From positions 1-64,000 of the forward strand of contig NZ_QOHG01000019.1 of assembly GCF_003319125.1 (NCBI RefSeq): a stretch of 64,000 nt of DNA. The letters are read 5' to 3'. Each line of letters starts with the position of its first letter. The stretch's first letter is position 1. Both the position numbers and the translations under genes were made by a program. Of the stretch, positions 1-7,968 are shown in pieces. This DNA comes from Blastococcus sp. TF02A-26. Its GTDB lineage: Bacteria > Actinomycetota > Actinomycetes > Mycobacteriales > Geodermatophilaceae. Under the pieces are notes generated by a model that made no database searches, was not told the origin of the DNA, and saw only the letters and a program-made list of their open reading frames with translations.

Positions 1-305
1 CCCCGACGACCGAGGACTCCGTGGAAAGCCGGGCAGACCGGCGACTTCCTCACGCCCCGGCACCACCGCGGCCACTCCGCCGGACCTCACCGGGCGCGCC
101 CAGGTCCGTCGGTGGATCGAGGCTTAGGTGAGCGAGCATGAAGGCTGCCGCCAGCTGACTTCCGCGACTGGCTCGCGGGATCTCATCGGGGCTCATCGCG
201 CGCTTGTCTCGTTGCATCATCAGTCCTTCGGTGTTCGGGCGGGGCCGAGCGCGACGCGGCGTGAGGTGCAGACCCTCCTGGCGCCTCACGCCGCGCCGCG
301 CGTGG
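1..305. other. left-edge stretch without a supported gene
   Basis: No open frame here resembles a known protein or has a convincing ribosome binding site. The only structure I see is the inverted repeat at 256-294, which reads as a terminator for the chemoreceptor gene to its right. The stretch may hold the start or end of something cut by the window edge. Confidence 0.5.
256..294 (-). terminator. hairpin terminator behind the chemoreceptor gene
   Basis: GCGGCGTGAGG (256-266) pairs perfectly with CCTCACGCCGC (284-294), an 11-bp GC-rich stem with a 17-nt loop, starting 12 nt past the stop codon of the gene ending at 306. There is no T tract, as is usual for actinobacterial terminators. Confidence 0.6.
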
Positions 306-1937
306 TCAGTAGGTGAAGCGGGCGACGCTGGTGCGCAGCTCGGCAGCCATGCGGGCCAGTTCGTCGACAGCGATTCGAGCCTGCCCCAACGCCTGGGTGG
401 TGGAGTCGGCGGCGGTGGAGACGCCGTTGATGTTGTCGGCGATCTGACTGGAACTGGACGCTGCCTCGCTGACCGATCGGGACATCTCCTGCGTCGTCGC
501 GGTCTGCTCCTCCACCGCCGAGGCGATAGTCAGCTGGAAGTCGTTGATCTGGGCGATGATGGTTCCGATCTTGCCGATGGCGTCGACCGCGCCGGACGTG
601 TCGCCCTGGATGGCCTCGACCCGCCGGGCGATGTCCTCAGTCGCCCGCGCGGTCTCCTGCGCCAGCTCCTTGACCTCGTTGGCCACGACGGCGAAGCCCT
701 TGCCCGCCTCCCCGGCGCGCGCGGCCTCGATCGTGGCGTTGAGCGCCAGCAGGTTGGTCTGCTCGGCGATCGAGGTGATCACCTTGACGACGTTGCCGAT
801 CTCCTTGGAGGACTCCCCCAGCCGGACAACGGTGGTGTTCGCCGCGTCGGCCTCGCTGACCGCGGACGCGGCCACGCGGGCCGCCTCGTTGGCGTTCTGT
901 GCGATCTCCCGAATGGAGGCGCCCATCTGCTCGGCGCCTGCGGACACCGTCTGCACACTGCGGGACACCTCTTCCGCAGCCGAGGCCACGACACCGGATT
1001 GCGCGCTGGTCTCTTCTGCCGCGGCGGAGATCTGAGCCGAGGAGGCGCTCAGCTCCTCCGCCGAGGCCCCGACGGCGTCTCCCAGTCCGACGACACCGGA
1101 CATGACCGACCGCAGGTTCTCCACGGCAGTGTCCAGTGCCGCCGCCATCTGGCCGAGTTCGTCGCGGGACGTCAAGCCGGCAGTCTGGGTCAGATCACCG
1201 GTCGCCAGGGCCTCGGCCACGGTTTGCACGCGGCGGACACCGCGGGCTAGGGCGATGGCCACCGCGAGTCCGACGCCGGCGGCGACGGCGATGCCGACGG
1301 CGAGCACCACGAGGGACAGAGTTCGCTGGCTGGCGGCGTCGGCCTGCGCCGCTGCGGCTGCGTCGGCGGCGTGCTCGGACTCGATGTCGATCAGGGTGTT
1401 GATGTTCAGTTCGGCCTCGGCCAGCAGTGGAGCGGCCGCAGCAGCCGCAGCGCTCCAGGCGGTGAAGTTCTTCGCCAGCGCCAGCGGGCGCAGCACCGTG
1501 TCGCTCTGCTGTACGTAGCCGGTGAAGGCCTCCTCGGCGCCGGCGATGAGCTCTGCCTCGTCGGCGGGCGGGTTCGTGGCGGCGAAGGTCTCCGCGCCGG
1601 CGGTGAACAGCGCCTGGGCGTCGTCCTTGGCCGCCAGTGCTGACTGCACCGCTGACTGGTCGACGGCGAGGATCAGGTCCCGGTTCGCGATCCGCAGGTC
1701 CTTCATCGCTCCACGCATCGCCGTCACCTTGACCACACCCTGCAAGTTGGTGTCATACAGCGACTGGGTTCGGTCAGCGGCAGTGCTCAGGCTCACCAGG
1801 CCCAGCACGCCGATGCCTGCCGCCACGACGGCGGCGACGGCGACGGCGGCCAGGATTTTGACCTTGACGCCCCGATCGGCCCACAGGACGCCGACGCGCG
1901 ATCTCTCGGCACCACCATCGATTGACTTACTGTCCAT
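306..1937 (-). CDS. methyl-accepting chemotaxis protein (membrane receptor)
   Basis: A 543-residue transmembrane chemoreceptor that would pass an extracellular signal to CheA/CheW. TM1 is about residues 28-50, followed by a four-helix-bundle type sensor domain to about 205. TM2 (about 206-232) leads into a HAMP domain, then the cytoplasmic signalling hairpin with the diagnostic tip motif [19 protein letters not shown] and the following [16 protein letters not shown] chose the ATG at 1937 because GAGGAG lies 8-9 nt upstream; the in-frame ATG at 1967 has no such site. No che genes are in the window, so its kinase partner is elsewhere. The ligand cannot be inferred. Confidence 0.92.
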   Translation of the reverse strand: MDSKSIDGGAERSRVGVLWADRGVKVKILAAVAVAAVVAAGIGVLGLVSLSTAADRTQSLYDTNLQGVVKVTAMRGAMKDLRIANRDLILAVDQSAVQSALAAKDDAQALFTAGAETFAATNPPADEAELIAGAEEAFTGYVQQSDTVLRPLALAKNFTAWSAAAAAAAPLLAEAELNINTLIDIESEHAADAAAAAQADAASQRTLSLVVLAVGIAVAAGVGLAVAIALARGVRRVQTVAEALATGDLTQTAGLTSRDELGQMAAALDTAVENLRSVMSGVVGLGDAVGASAEELSASSAQISAAAEETSAQSGVVASAAEEVSRSVQTVSAGAEQMGASIREIAQNANEAARVAASAVSEADAANTTVVRLGESSKEIGNVVKVITSIAEQTNLLALNATIEAARAGEAGKGFAVVANEVKELAQETARATEDIARRVEAIQGDTSGAVDAIGKIGTIIAQINDFQLTIASAVEEQTATTQEMSRSVSEAASSSSQIADNINGVSTAADSTTQALGQARIAVDELARMAAELRTSVARFTY

Positions 1938-1968
1938 ATCTCGCACTCCTCGAAGCGGAGACGGCATC

Positions 1969-1987
1969 GCGGGTGACTCTCACCCGC
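1969..1987 (-). repeat. perfect 8-bp inverted repeat in the chemoreceptor 5' leader
   Basis: GCGGGTGA and TCACCCGC flank a 3-nt spacer and lie about 30 nt upstream of the chosen start codon. As RNA this is a tight hairpin just before the ribosome binding site; as DNA it could be an operator. Confidence 0.45.
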
Positions 1988-2010
1988 TTGCTGCCGCCAC
2001 GGCGCTCGCT

Positions 2011-2018
2011 GTATCGGC
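2011..2018 (-). promoter_or_regulatory. candidate sigma-28-type -10 box for the chemoreceptor gene
   Basis: The minus strand reads GCCGATAC, close to the GCCGATAA -10 element of the FliA/WhiG sigma class that commonly drives motility genes. The matching TAAA -35 at 15 nt is absent (CACT occurs instead), so support is partial. It lies 74 nt upstream of the start codon. Confidence 0.25.
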
Positions 2019-2415
2019 GGAGGGAGCCGAAGAGTGGAACGGGTCAAGTCCCCCGGCGTGACAGCAGGGGCAGCCGCGGCCAACGGGCAGCAAGAGTTGC
2101 GACGGCGGCGAAAGCCCCGGCAATGGCACCCTCTGGAGCCACGGGCCAGCGTGGGAGGGTTAGCTGCACGAGGAGGAGGCTGCCGGTCGCGCGGTCGGGC
2201 GACCGTCCGGCAGTTGAGAGTCGGCCACGCCACGCGAAGGGCGGCACGCGTCAGCCCGGGACGAAGGCGGGCACTGGCAGCAGCGCTCTCGGCGACTTCC
2301 GCGCAGGCCGCCTGACCGGCGAATAGCGCCACGACCGTCGCATGGTTCTGGCGTCCCTGTACGCGTCACTGCCCGACCCACCCATCGGCTCACCGAGCCG
2401 GCTTCGGCAGGACGG

Positions 2416-2679
2416 TCAAGCTTCGTGAGCGCGATTGGCGTATCGGCGACGCTCTCGGTCAGACAGCCCACCCCACACCCCGAACCGTTCGTCGTGGGTG
2501 AGCGCAAAGTCCAGACACTCGGGCCTCACGGTGCACGCCCCGCACACCGACTTCGCCTCCCGCGTCGACCCGCCCTTCTCAGGAAAGAACGCTGCGGGAT
2601 CGGTCTCTGCACACAGCGCGTCGTCCCGCCAGTGCCAGCCGGACTCGGACACCGAGTCGCTCGGTGAACGTCGAGGCAT
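2416..2679 (-). CDS. whiB: WhiB-family iron-sulfur transcription factor (WhiB/WhiB2-like)
   Basis: An 87-residue Wbl protein. The four cluster-binding cysteines are C23, C46, C49 and C55 (C-x22-C-x2-C-x5-C). The GVWGG turn (residues 67-71) is followed by the basic helix RERRRYANRA expected to touch DNA and the sigma factor. The stretch DPAAFFPEKGGSTREAK is typical of the WhiB/WhmD subgroup linked to sporulation and cell division. The ATG at 2679 has GGAG 6 nt upstream; longer in-frame extensions have no such site. The gene lies alone, 478 bp upstream of a chemoreceptor on the same strand. A 21-bp palindrome sits about 100 bp upstream. Confidence 0.93.
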   Translation of the reverse strand: MPRRSPSDSVSESGWHWRDDALCAETDPAAFFPEKGGSTREAKSVCGACTVRPECLDFALTHDERFGVWGGLSDRERRRYANRAHEA

Positions 2680-2777
2680 GGCCGTCTCCGGTGGTGCGAA
2701 CCTGCAGGTAACCGGATATGCGCCCCCGTGGGTGTGCGAAGCGTAGGCACGAACGGCCCGGGACGCCATAGCGACCG

Positions 2778-2798
2778 TTCGAGATTTAGAATCCCGAA
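2778..2798. promoter_or_regulatory. AT-rich 21-bp palindrome upstream of the WhiB gene
   Basis: TTCGAGATT, a TAG spacer and AATCCCGAA form 9-bp arms with a single mismatch, in a locally AT-rich patch that stands out from the GC-rich surroundings. It lies about 100 bp upstream of the WhiB start and about 200 bp before the decayed GAF gene on the other strand, so it could serve either. The cognate regulator is unknown. Confidence 0.4.
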
Positions 2799-2998
2799 GC
2801 TGCCTGCAGGGGACAAGTCGGCACGGCGGTGACCTACTTGAGTCAGGCACTTCCAAGAAGGCACTCCGAAGCAGCGTGGGCTTCGCTGACGGGCGTGGAA
2901 GCGCACCGAGCGAACATTCGACTACTCGGTAGGCCCGACACCGGGGGATCAGGTGACCCGCGGGCCGCCCTCGACCGCGTACGGGCGCAGCGCCGCGG

Positions 2999-4301
2999 CG
3001 CTCGCGCCGATCCCTGGCCGCCTCGTTCCGCGAGGGCGTGGGGTTGTCCGGTCGGGCGTGGCGGGCGCGGGATCTGGTCTTCGTGTCCGACTTGGGCGAG
3101 GTCGGTGACTGTGTGCGCGCGCCGGTGGCCCAGCGGGTCGGGGTGCGCAGCGGCATCTGCTTCCCTTTTGCTGGAGGCTGGCGAGGTCACCGGGACGATG
3201 GACTTCTTCGCCACCGAGACGCTGGACCTGTCCGCCCAGCGGATGGACACACTGCGCAGCATCGGTGTGCTGGTGTCCCAAGCGCTGGAGCGGCTCGCTG
3301 TGGGCGAGCGCCAGGCGGAGGCGGCGCAGGACATGGCGGCGGTGAACCGCGTCCTGCGGGAGGTCGCCGTCGCGCCGACGCAGGAGTATGCGCTCGGGCG
3401 GGCGTTGGAGACCATTCGGACCGGGTTCGGCTGGGCCTACGGCTCCTACTGGCGCATCGACGACACCCTGGGCGCGCTGCGCTTCGCACAGGAATCCGGT
3501 GACGCCGGGAAGGAGTTCCGCCAGGTCACCCTCGCGGCGACGTTCCGCGAGGGCGTGGGGCTGTCCGGCCGGGCGTGGCGGGCGCGGGATCTGGTGTTCG
3601 TGCCCGACCTCGCCGAGGTGACCGATTGCGTGCGCGCGCCGGCGGCGCAGCGCGTCGGGGTCAAGTCCGGTGTCTGCCTGCCGGTGATGGTCGGCGGAGC
3701 GGTCGTGGGCACGATGGACTTCTTCGCCACGACGACGCTGACCCTGTCGGCAGGACGGGAGGACGCGCTGCGCAACACCGCGTTCCTGCTGGGACAGGCA
3801 CTGGAGCGGTTCGCGGCCACGCAGCGGCTGGAGACAGCCGGCCGCGAGCTGGTCACCTCGATCGAGGAGGTGGAGCGCAACGTGCTGTCAGCGACGACCG
3901 TGGCCAGTGACGGTCACCGGTTGACCGAGGAGGCCAATCAAGTGGTGGCCAGCCTCGGGAAGTCCAGCGCGGAGATCGGCAAGGTCGTCAAGGTCATCAA
4001 CGGCATCGCGGCACAGACCAACCTGCTGGCGCTCAACGCCACCATCGAGGCTGCCCGTGCCGGTGAGGCCGGTCGTGGCTTCGCTGTCGTGGCCAACGAG
4101 GTGAAGGAACTGGCCAACGAGACCGCGACCGCGACGACCGAGGTCGAGGCCAAGATCAAGGCGATCCAGTCGCAAGTCGACCTGGTCACGACCGCGCTGG
4201 CCGAGATCGGAAAGGCGGTTGAGCGGATCAACGAGACACAGAGCGTGATCGGTGGCGTGCTGACCGAACAGGCAGCCGTCACCAGGGCAATCCTGGAGTG
4301 A
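2999..4301 (+). pseudogene. GAF-GAF soluble chemoreceptor, frameshifted and 5'-truncated
   Basis: Two GAF repeats followed by a chemoreceptor signalling domain (tip [20 protein letters not shown]). The first GAF starts abruptly near 3011 in one frame ([20 protein letters not shown]) with an in-frame stop at 2954 and no plausible start. At the T4 run 3166-3169 the reading moves by one base; removing one T restores [17 protein letters not shown], matching the second GAF ([18 protein letters not shown]). From there it is open to 4301. An internal ATG at 3333 could still give a 322-residue GAF-plus-signalling protein. The C-terminus stops about 55 residues earlier than in the receptor at 306-1937; this may be natural for the subfamily. 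Confidence 0.7.
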
Positions 4302-4319
4302 TGTGAACTGGGTGCACCT

Positions 4320-4758
4320 CGGCCGCGTCGAGTGCATGCGCGACAGTTGCACGAGGATGAGGCCGAGGCGGTCAAGGCCGGCCACGAGGTCTACGGGGGC
4401 GACCGTCGGCGATGCTGGCGGCCGCCCGCAGGACCTGTTCGTCACTGCTCCTGCCGATGATCGTGCCGATGCGCAGGGCCCATCGAGGTCTGGCCGGGCG
4501 ACGTGGACCCACAGCCCCTCCCCTTCCACGTCTCCGTCGACGGTGATCAGCCCGGCGTGCTGCAGCTGCGGCAGCCGGTGGCCGGCCGTAATCAGCAGGA
4601 GGACCGCGGCCTCATCGGAGTAGTCGCCCAGGGCAGCGCGCAGCAGGCGTTCTCCACGTCGACCAGCAGAGATCGGCGGCTCTCGGTTCGAAGATCACTA
4701 AGTTCTCCCTGTCCCGGCTGGCGGGGTCGGGGCTGAGTGTGCCGTTGGGGTCCGACAC
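4320..4758 (-). pseudogene. remnant of a small unknown gene needing four single-base corrections
   Basis: On the minus strand from a GTG at 4758, one protein can be followed through all three frames: ENLVIFEPRAADL, then LLVDVEN, then RLLRAALGDYSDEAAVLLL and HAGLITVDGDVEGEGLWV, then ALRIGTIIGRSSDEQVLRAA, then PVDLVAGLDRLGLILVQL. The joins each need one base: a lost C near 4668, a lost C near 4648, a lost G near 4480, and an extra C in the run at 4395-4399. The pieces are coding-like and contiguous, so this is more likely a decayed (or mis-sequenced) gene of about 145 residues than chance. I do not recognise its function. It is convergent with the broken GAF gene. Confidence 0.45.
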
Positions 4759-5096
4759 GCGCGGCCGGTGACGGCGGTCGGGCAGCGGTCGCGGGTCTGG
4801 TGAGCGCCTCGGGCCGGCAGGCCCGCCGGCAGCTTGCTGACGGTTGGCCTCGACGCGCCAGCGGTGGGGCCTCACGGGAGCCCCGCCGCCGGCCAGCCGG
4901 CCGTACCAGCCCTCCGCCCCGGCGTGACGGCCCCCGCGGGGGTGCGAAGACTGCTGGTGCTGGTCATCTGGACCCTCCCGGAACTGGAGCCGACACCGGT
5001 ACGGGAGGAACTACGGAACAGGTGCCCCGCCACCCATTCCCCGGCCCGTCCGGCCTAGGGCTCTGCTCAGGGGCCGGGAGCGACGGCGGGGGACGA

Positions 5097-5154
5097 CCGG
5101 ACCAAGACTGCTTCCGCAGCGCAGCGCCCGAAGGGCGGAAGGATCTTGGTCCGG
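5097..5154. repeat. 58-bp nested palindrome
   Basis: CCGGACCAAGA (5097-5107) pairs with TCTTGGTCCGG (5144-5154), and just inside CTTCCGC pairs with GCGGAAG. The loop itself contains GCCC-GAA-GGGC. The result is an 18-bp two-part stem capped by a further small hairpin. It could be a REP-type element, a bidirectional terminator or a small structured RNA. No second copy was noticed in the window. Confidence 0.6.
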
Positions 5155-5571
5155 TCGGGAGGAGACGGCGCGGAAGGCCCCTACGCTGAGCTGCCGGACG
5201 GGTCGGGGGACCAGCAAGCACAGCCTGCCGCAGGCGGACCTTGGCGATGGCGCAGCCGGCGCCGCGCGCAGCGTGGCCCGAAGGGTGCTCGTGGCCTGCC
5301 CTCGCGACCGCGGCGCAACGGCGATCTAACTGGCGCGCTCACCGGTCAGGCCGCCTCGGTCACCCGACACGTCCCGAGGTGCCCTGCCGGACCGACCACG
5401 GGCTCCGTGGACTCGCCGTGCCCTGAATGCGATGTCGACCGCCATGGGCCGAGCGTGTCCAGGCCGGTGCTCGCCCGTGGGCGTGCGTCTGGATGTGGTG
5501 GACGCGGAGCGGTTGTCCCCAGGACCACTTGCGCAGCAGGCCCCGATGCTCGCGGCCTTCCCCGGCTGACT

Positions 5572-5633
5572 GGAGGACAACGGGAGGACAACTGGAGGAG
5601 CCCCAGGTCGGAGCGGACCTCCAGTGCTCCTCC
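5572..5633. repeat. 11-bp tandem repeats leading into a two-part hairpin
   Basis: GGAGGACAAC occurs at 5572-5581 and 5583-5592 and partly again from 5594, an exact 11-bp period. The third unit starts a hairpin: GGAGGAGC (5594-5601) pairs with GCTCCTCC (5626-5633), and inside it AGGTC (5605-5609) pairs with GACCT (5616-5620). Confidence 0.5.
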
Positions 5634-5960
5634 GGGACCGGTCGGGAGACGGACCCCTCGACCGTCGCTGGCCTATCGGAGAACGTGCCGCAGAAGCGCG
5701 GGTGGCGCGGGTTGGTCAGCGACAGCGTCGCGGCGGGCACCCGGGCATCGGCCGGAGACGAATTGCAGGCGGTCCCGGGAGGCGGCCTCTGATCGCGACG
5801 GGTCGAACCCAGACCCAGGACCGGGGGTTGTCCACCGGCGGTCCCGGCGCCGCCCGGCGTCGGCAGAAGAAGGGCCTCCATCGCTGGCAGGTGACGCGCC
5901 AGCGGCGGCCGCTCTACAGGAGACCAACTGGAGACCGTCAGACAACGCTGGCTGTGCACT

Positions 5961-5998
5961 GTCACCACCGGGCCCGAGATGGCGCCTTCTGTGGTGAC
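5961..5998. promoter_or_regulatory. inverted repeat upstream of the excisionase-like gene
   Basis: GTCACCAC (5961-5968) and GTGGTGAC (5991-5998) are perfect inverted copies, with GTGC and GCAC continuing the pairing on the outside. The repeat is 35-65 bp before the excisionase-like coding sequence, a common place for an operator bound by such small regulators. Confidence 0.35.
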
Positions 5999-6063
5999 GG
6001 CACCCGCCACCGACGACCCCCGGGAGCCAGCCATGCCCGTCCACCGCCGACCACGAACCCGAG

Positions 6064-6240
6064 TTGCTCACCATCACCGAGGCCGCGGGCGCGCTCCGCG
6101 CGCCCGTCGCCACCCTCCGGTACTGGCGGCACCTCGGCACCGGCCCGACCAGCTTCCGGCTCGGCCGGCGCGTTCTCTATCGCCGCGCCGACCTGCGCAC
6201 CTGGATCGACGCACAAGCCAACCAGTCCCCCCGCCGATAG
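6064..6240 (+). CDS. excisionase-like helix-turn-helix protein (possibly frameshifted at its start)
   Basis: Reads LLTITEAAGALRAPVATLRY then WRHLGTGPTSFRLGRRVLYR and RADLRTWIDAQ, the classic MerR/AlpA-type winged helix-turn-helix of phage and plasmid excisionases (HTH_17). In frame, the only start is TTG at 6064, giving 58 residues. A better start, ATG at 6033, is one base out of frame: dropping one C from the CCC after it gives MPSTADHEPELLTITEAA, a typical N-terminus. The gene is therefore either TTG-initiated or a 5'-frameshifted pseudogene. No integrase lies beside it, which would be the usual partner. Confidence 0.6.
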   Translation: MLTITEAAGALRAPVATLRYWRHLGTGPTSFRLGRRVLYRRADLRTWIDAQANQSPRR

Positions 6241-6429
6241 CCCCCGCCTCCGGAAAACGGCTCGACGGGACGCCAAGCCGCTTCCGACCCCGGGCACACG
6301 GCGAGGCCTCGCGGCCAGCCCCGTCTGTGGACAACGACGGCCGTCCAGCGAACCGGCCGGGACAGTCCTGCGGCAGCACCGAAACGGCGACGCTGCCCAT
6401 AGGGATCGAGAGGAGGGGCGAAGGGATGG

Positions 6430-6741
6430 ATGGGCCCGGTCGCCGACGGACAGGAGCACGAGGGCTGGGTGGGGGCACGGCGGCTGGCCACCGCCGGCCG
6501 GTGGGCTGATCTGGAGGCCGCCGACGAGGACGGGGTAATGGCCGAATGGGGCCGGCACATCGCCGCATGGCAGACCCTCGAGGACATCGAGGCGGCCACT
6601 GCCCGGCAGGCCGCCGCCGCCCGCGCGCTGGACCGCGCGGTGCGCGCCGCACTCGCCGCCGGAGCGACGTGGGCCGACATCGGCCGGGCCACCGGCATGA
6701 CCGGCCGGTCGGCCACCGAACGGTGGCCCGCCCGTAACTGA
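6430..6741 (+). CDS. small helix-turn-helix-like protein, function unknown
   Basis: A 103-residue protein with a helical, alanine-rich middle (residues about 40-75) and a C-terminal AGATWADIGRATGMTGRSA segment that looks like the helix-turn-helix tail found in many small actinobacterial proteins (WADIG-x2-TGMT). The start ATG is preceded by GAGGAGGGG at a workable distance; a second ATG 4 nt upstream is out of frame. It follows the excisionase-like gene in the same direction, with 189 bp between, and precedes another unknown gene, so all three may be cargo of one old element. A DNA-binding role is inferred only. Confidence 0.65.
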   Translation: MGPVADGQEHEGWVGARRLATAGRWADLEAADEDGVMAEWGRHIAAWQTLEDIEAATARQAAAARALDRAVRAALAAGATWADIGRATGMTGRSATERWPARN

Positions 6742-6796
6742 GCAGGCGACGGGCCACCCCGGCCCAAGCGAGGAAACGCCGCCGAGGCAGCGCACC

Positions 6797-7423
6797 GTGC
6801 TCGTCGTCGACCTCGACGGCGAGCCGCTGGCGCCGCTGCGCGCCCTGGAGGAAATCCTGTTGTGCCTCGGCAGCTGGGAGGACGACGACCGGCAGGAACC
6901 GCGCGCCGACACCGAACCTCTACGATTGCCGGCGCCGCTGGCCGACCGGGTCGCCCTTGCCGTCACTCAACGACTGCTCGCCGCCTTGGCGCCCACCCAG
7001 TCCCAGGGACCCGTATGCGGTCGGCTGCTCGCCCCGGACGGCCGCTACGAGCACGCGCCGATGACCGTGCTCACCCTGTCCGCCGCCGACATCAACGTCC
7101 TGCGCGCGACCGCCGCCGCCCTCGGCCGCCCCGGTCTGGACGCTGACATCGCCGAGCTGATAGACGCCCACGCCGAGCAGCTCGGCGACGGCTACCGCCG
7201 GGCCGACCGCACCCACCTGGCCTCGTCCCTCGGACGGCTGGTCGGCCTGCTCGACCTCTCCTCTACCGACGACACCCGACTGCTCACCGCCCGGTTGCGG
7301 GCCATCTCGCCCTGCGCCGATTGTGTGCTCGACGACGCCGAGGAGATCGCCTATGCCCGCACCGCCGACCGGATGAACCACGTTTGGGCCGACAGCTCGC
7401 CGATCGACCGCTACCAGTACTAA
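6797..7423 (+). CDS. hypothetical protein, 208 residues
   Basis: GTG start with GAGG about 11 nt upstream. The sequence opens LVVDLDGEPLAPLRALEEIL and is mostly acidic and helical, with a CADC pair (SPCADCVLDDAEE) near residue 175 and a tyrosine-containing C-terminus. There is no signal peptide or membrane segment. I do not recognise the family. It lies 55 bp after the small helix-turn-helix gene on the same strand and converges on the sortase gene with only 8 bp between them. Base composition and codon use look like the rest of the genome, so it appears to be a real gene. Confidence 0.6.
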   Translation: MLVVDLDGEPLAPLRALEEILLCLGSWEDDDRQEPRADTEPLRLPAPLADRVALAVTQRLLAALAPTQSQGPVCGRLLAPDGRYEHAPMTVLTLSAADINVLRATAAALGRPGLDADIAELIDAHAEQLGDGYRRADRTHLASSLGRLVGLLDLSSTDDTRLLTARLRAISPCADCVLDDAEEIAYARTADRMNHVWADSSPIDRYQY

Positions 7424-7431
7424 CCACGTGA

Positions 7432-7968
7432 TCAAAACTCAGCGAAGATCACGAGGTTCTCGGTGGACGCCCGGCCTCCGCCGCGCTGGAAACAGGTGAT
7501 GAGGATCAGCCGCCCGGGTGCGACCTCCCACACCTCGGTGGCGTCGTCCAACTCGCCCTTGGCGTACCGCTGGCTGCGTTCGACGGTGTAGCGCACCGTG
7601 CCCTGCGGAGTGCTGACCTCGATGACATCGCCGGGACCGAGGGTGCTGCCTCCACCGTCGGTCTCCATCAGCGGGTCGAAGCCGTATTCGCCGGTGCCGG
7701 TGGAGTGAGCGGCCAGATAGAGCGTGTTGTCGGCCTGCTCCGGCGTGCCGACCGGCTCGCCGTAGGGCTGGATCCAGTAGGCCGCCGTGAGCGTCGGCGG
7801 GTTGATGACGCCGCCGCGCGGGGTGTGCGGCAGCACCGGCAGATCCACGTCCAGCTCGGGGACGGTCACGTGCACGTTCGAGGACGGAACGGGCAGCGTC
7901 GTCCCCTCGGGCGGCAGCGTGGGCTGGGGCGGCTCGTCATGCGGCGGAGCCGCGGTGGCCGCGGCCAC
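7432..7968 (-). CDS. class F-like sortase
   Basis: A cysteine transpeptidase that would join sorting-signal proteins to peptidoglycan or act as a housekeeping surface-protein ligase. Catalytic residues are visible: histidine in LYLAAHST, cysteine in LILITCFQ, and arginine in the following GGGRAS. The 178-residue form starts at a GTG at 7968. The frame continues upstream with RTVRWRYVAAAVSAAGAL, which looks like the expected membrane anchor, but there is no ATG, GTG or TTG there, so the 5' end may be mutated or the protein soluble. No sorting-signal substrate gene is adjacent. Confidence 0.82.
   Translation of the reverse strand: MAAATAAPPHDEPPQPTLPPEGTTLPVPSSNVHVTVPELDVDLPVLPHTPRGGVINPPTLTAAYWIQPYGEPVGTPEQADNTLYLAAHSTGTGEYGFDPLMETDGGGSTLGPGDVIEVSTPQGTVRYTVERSQRYAKGELDDATEVWEVAPGRLILITCFQRGGGRASTENLVIFAEF

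Larger units (their letters stand above)
1938..2415. other. 478-bp intergenic region between whiB-like gene and chemoreceptor
   Basis: No protein in any frame looks real. The stretch nearest the chemoreceptor holds a perfect inverted repeat (1969-1987) and a GCCGATAC box (2011-2018, read on the minus strand) suggestive of a flagellar-type promoter. The rest shows nothing I can name. Confidence 0.5.
4759..6032. other. 1.3-kb stretch without an intact gene, with structured repeats
   Basis: No frame on either strand gives a recognisable protein. The stretch holds a 58-bp nested palindrome (5097-5154), 11-bp-spaced GGAGGACAAC repeats running into a hairpin (5572-5633) and an inverted repeat (5961-5998). 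Lying between decayed genes and an excisionase-like gene, it looks like the relic of a mobile element. Confidence 0.5.

Noticed and set aside
4691-4709. CGAAGATCACTAAGTTCTC closely matching the sortase 3' end at 7444-7462, suggesting a second sortase relic
   Set aside because: Similarity stops after about 19 bases, and the surrounding sequence fits the frame-shifted unknown gene better.
4834-5058. Plus-strand frame of 74 codons containing a leucine/valine-rich helix
   Set aside because: No ribosome site or family, and it lies in a decayed stretch.
5800-5810. GGGTCGAACCC resembling a tRNA T-arm
   Set aside because: The position-54 T is missing and no acceptor, D or anticodon stems can be built around it; it is only a short palindrome.
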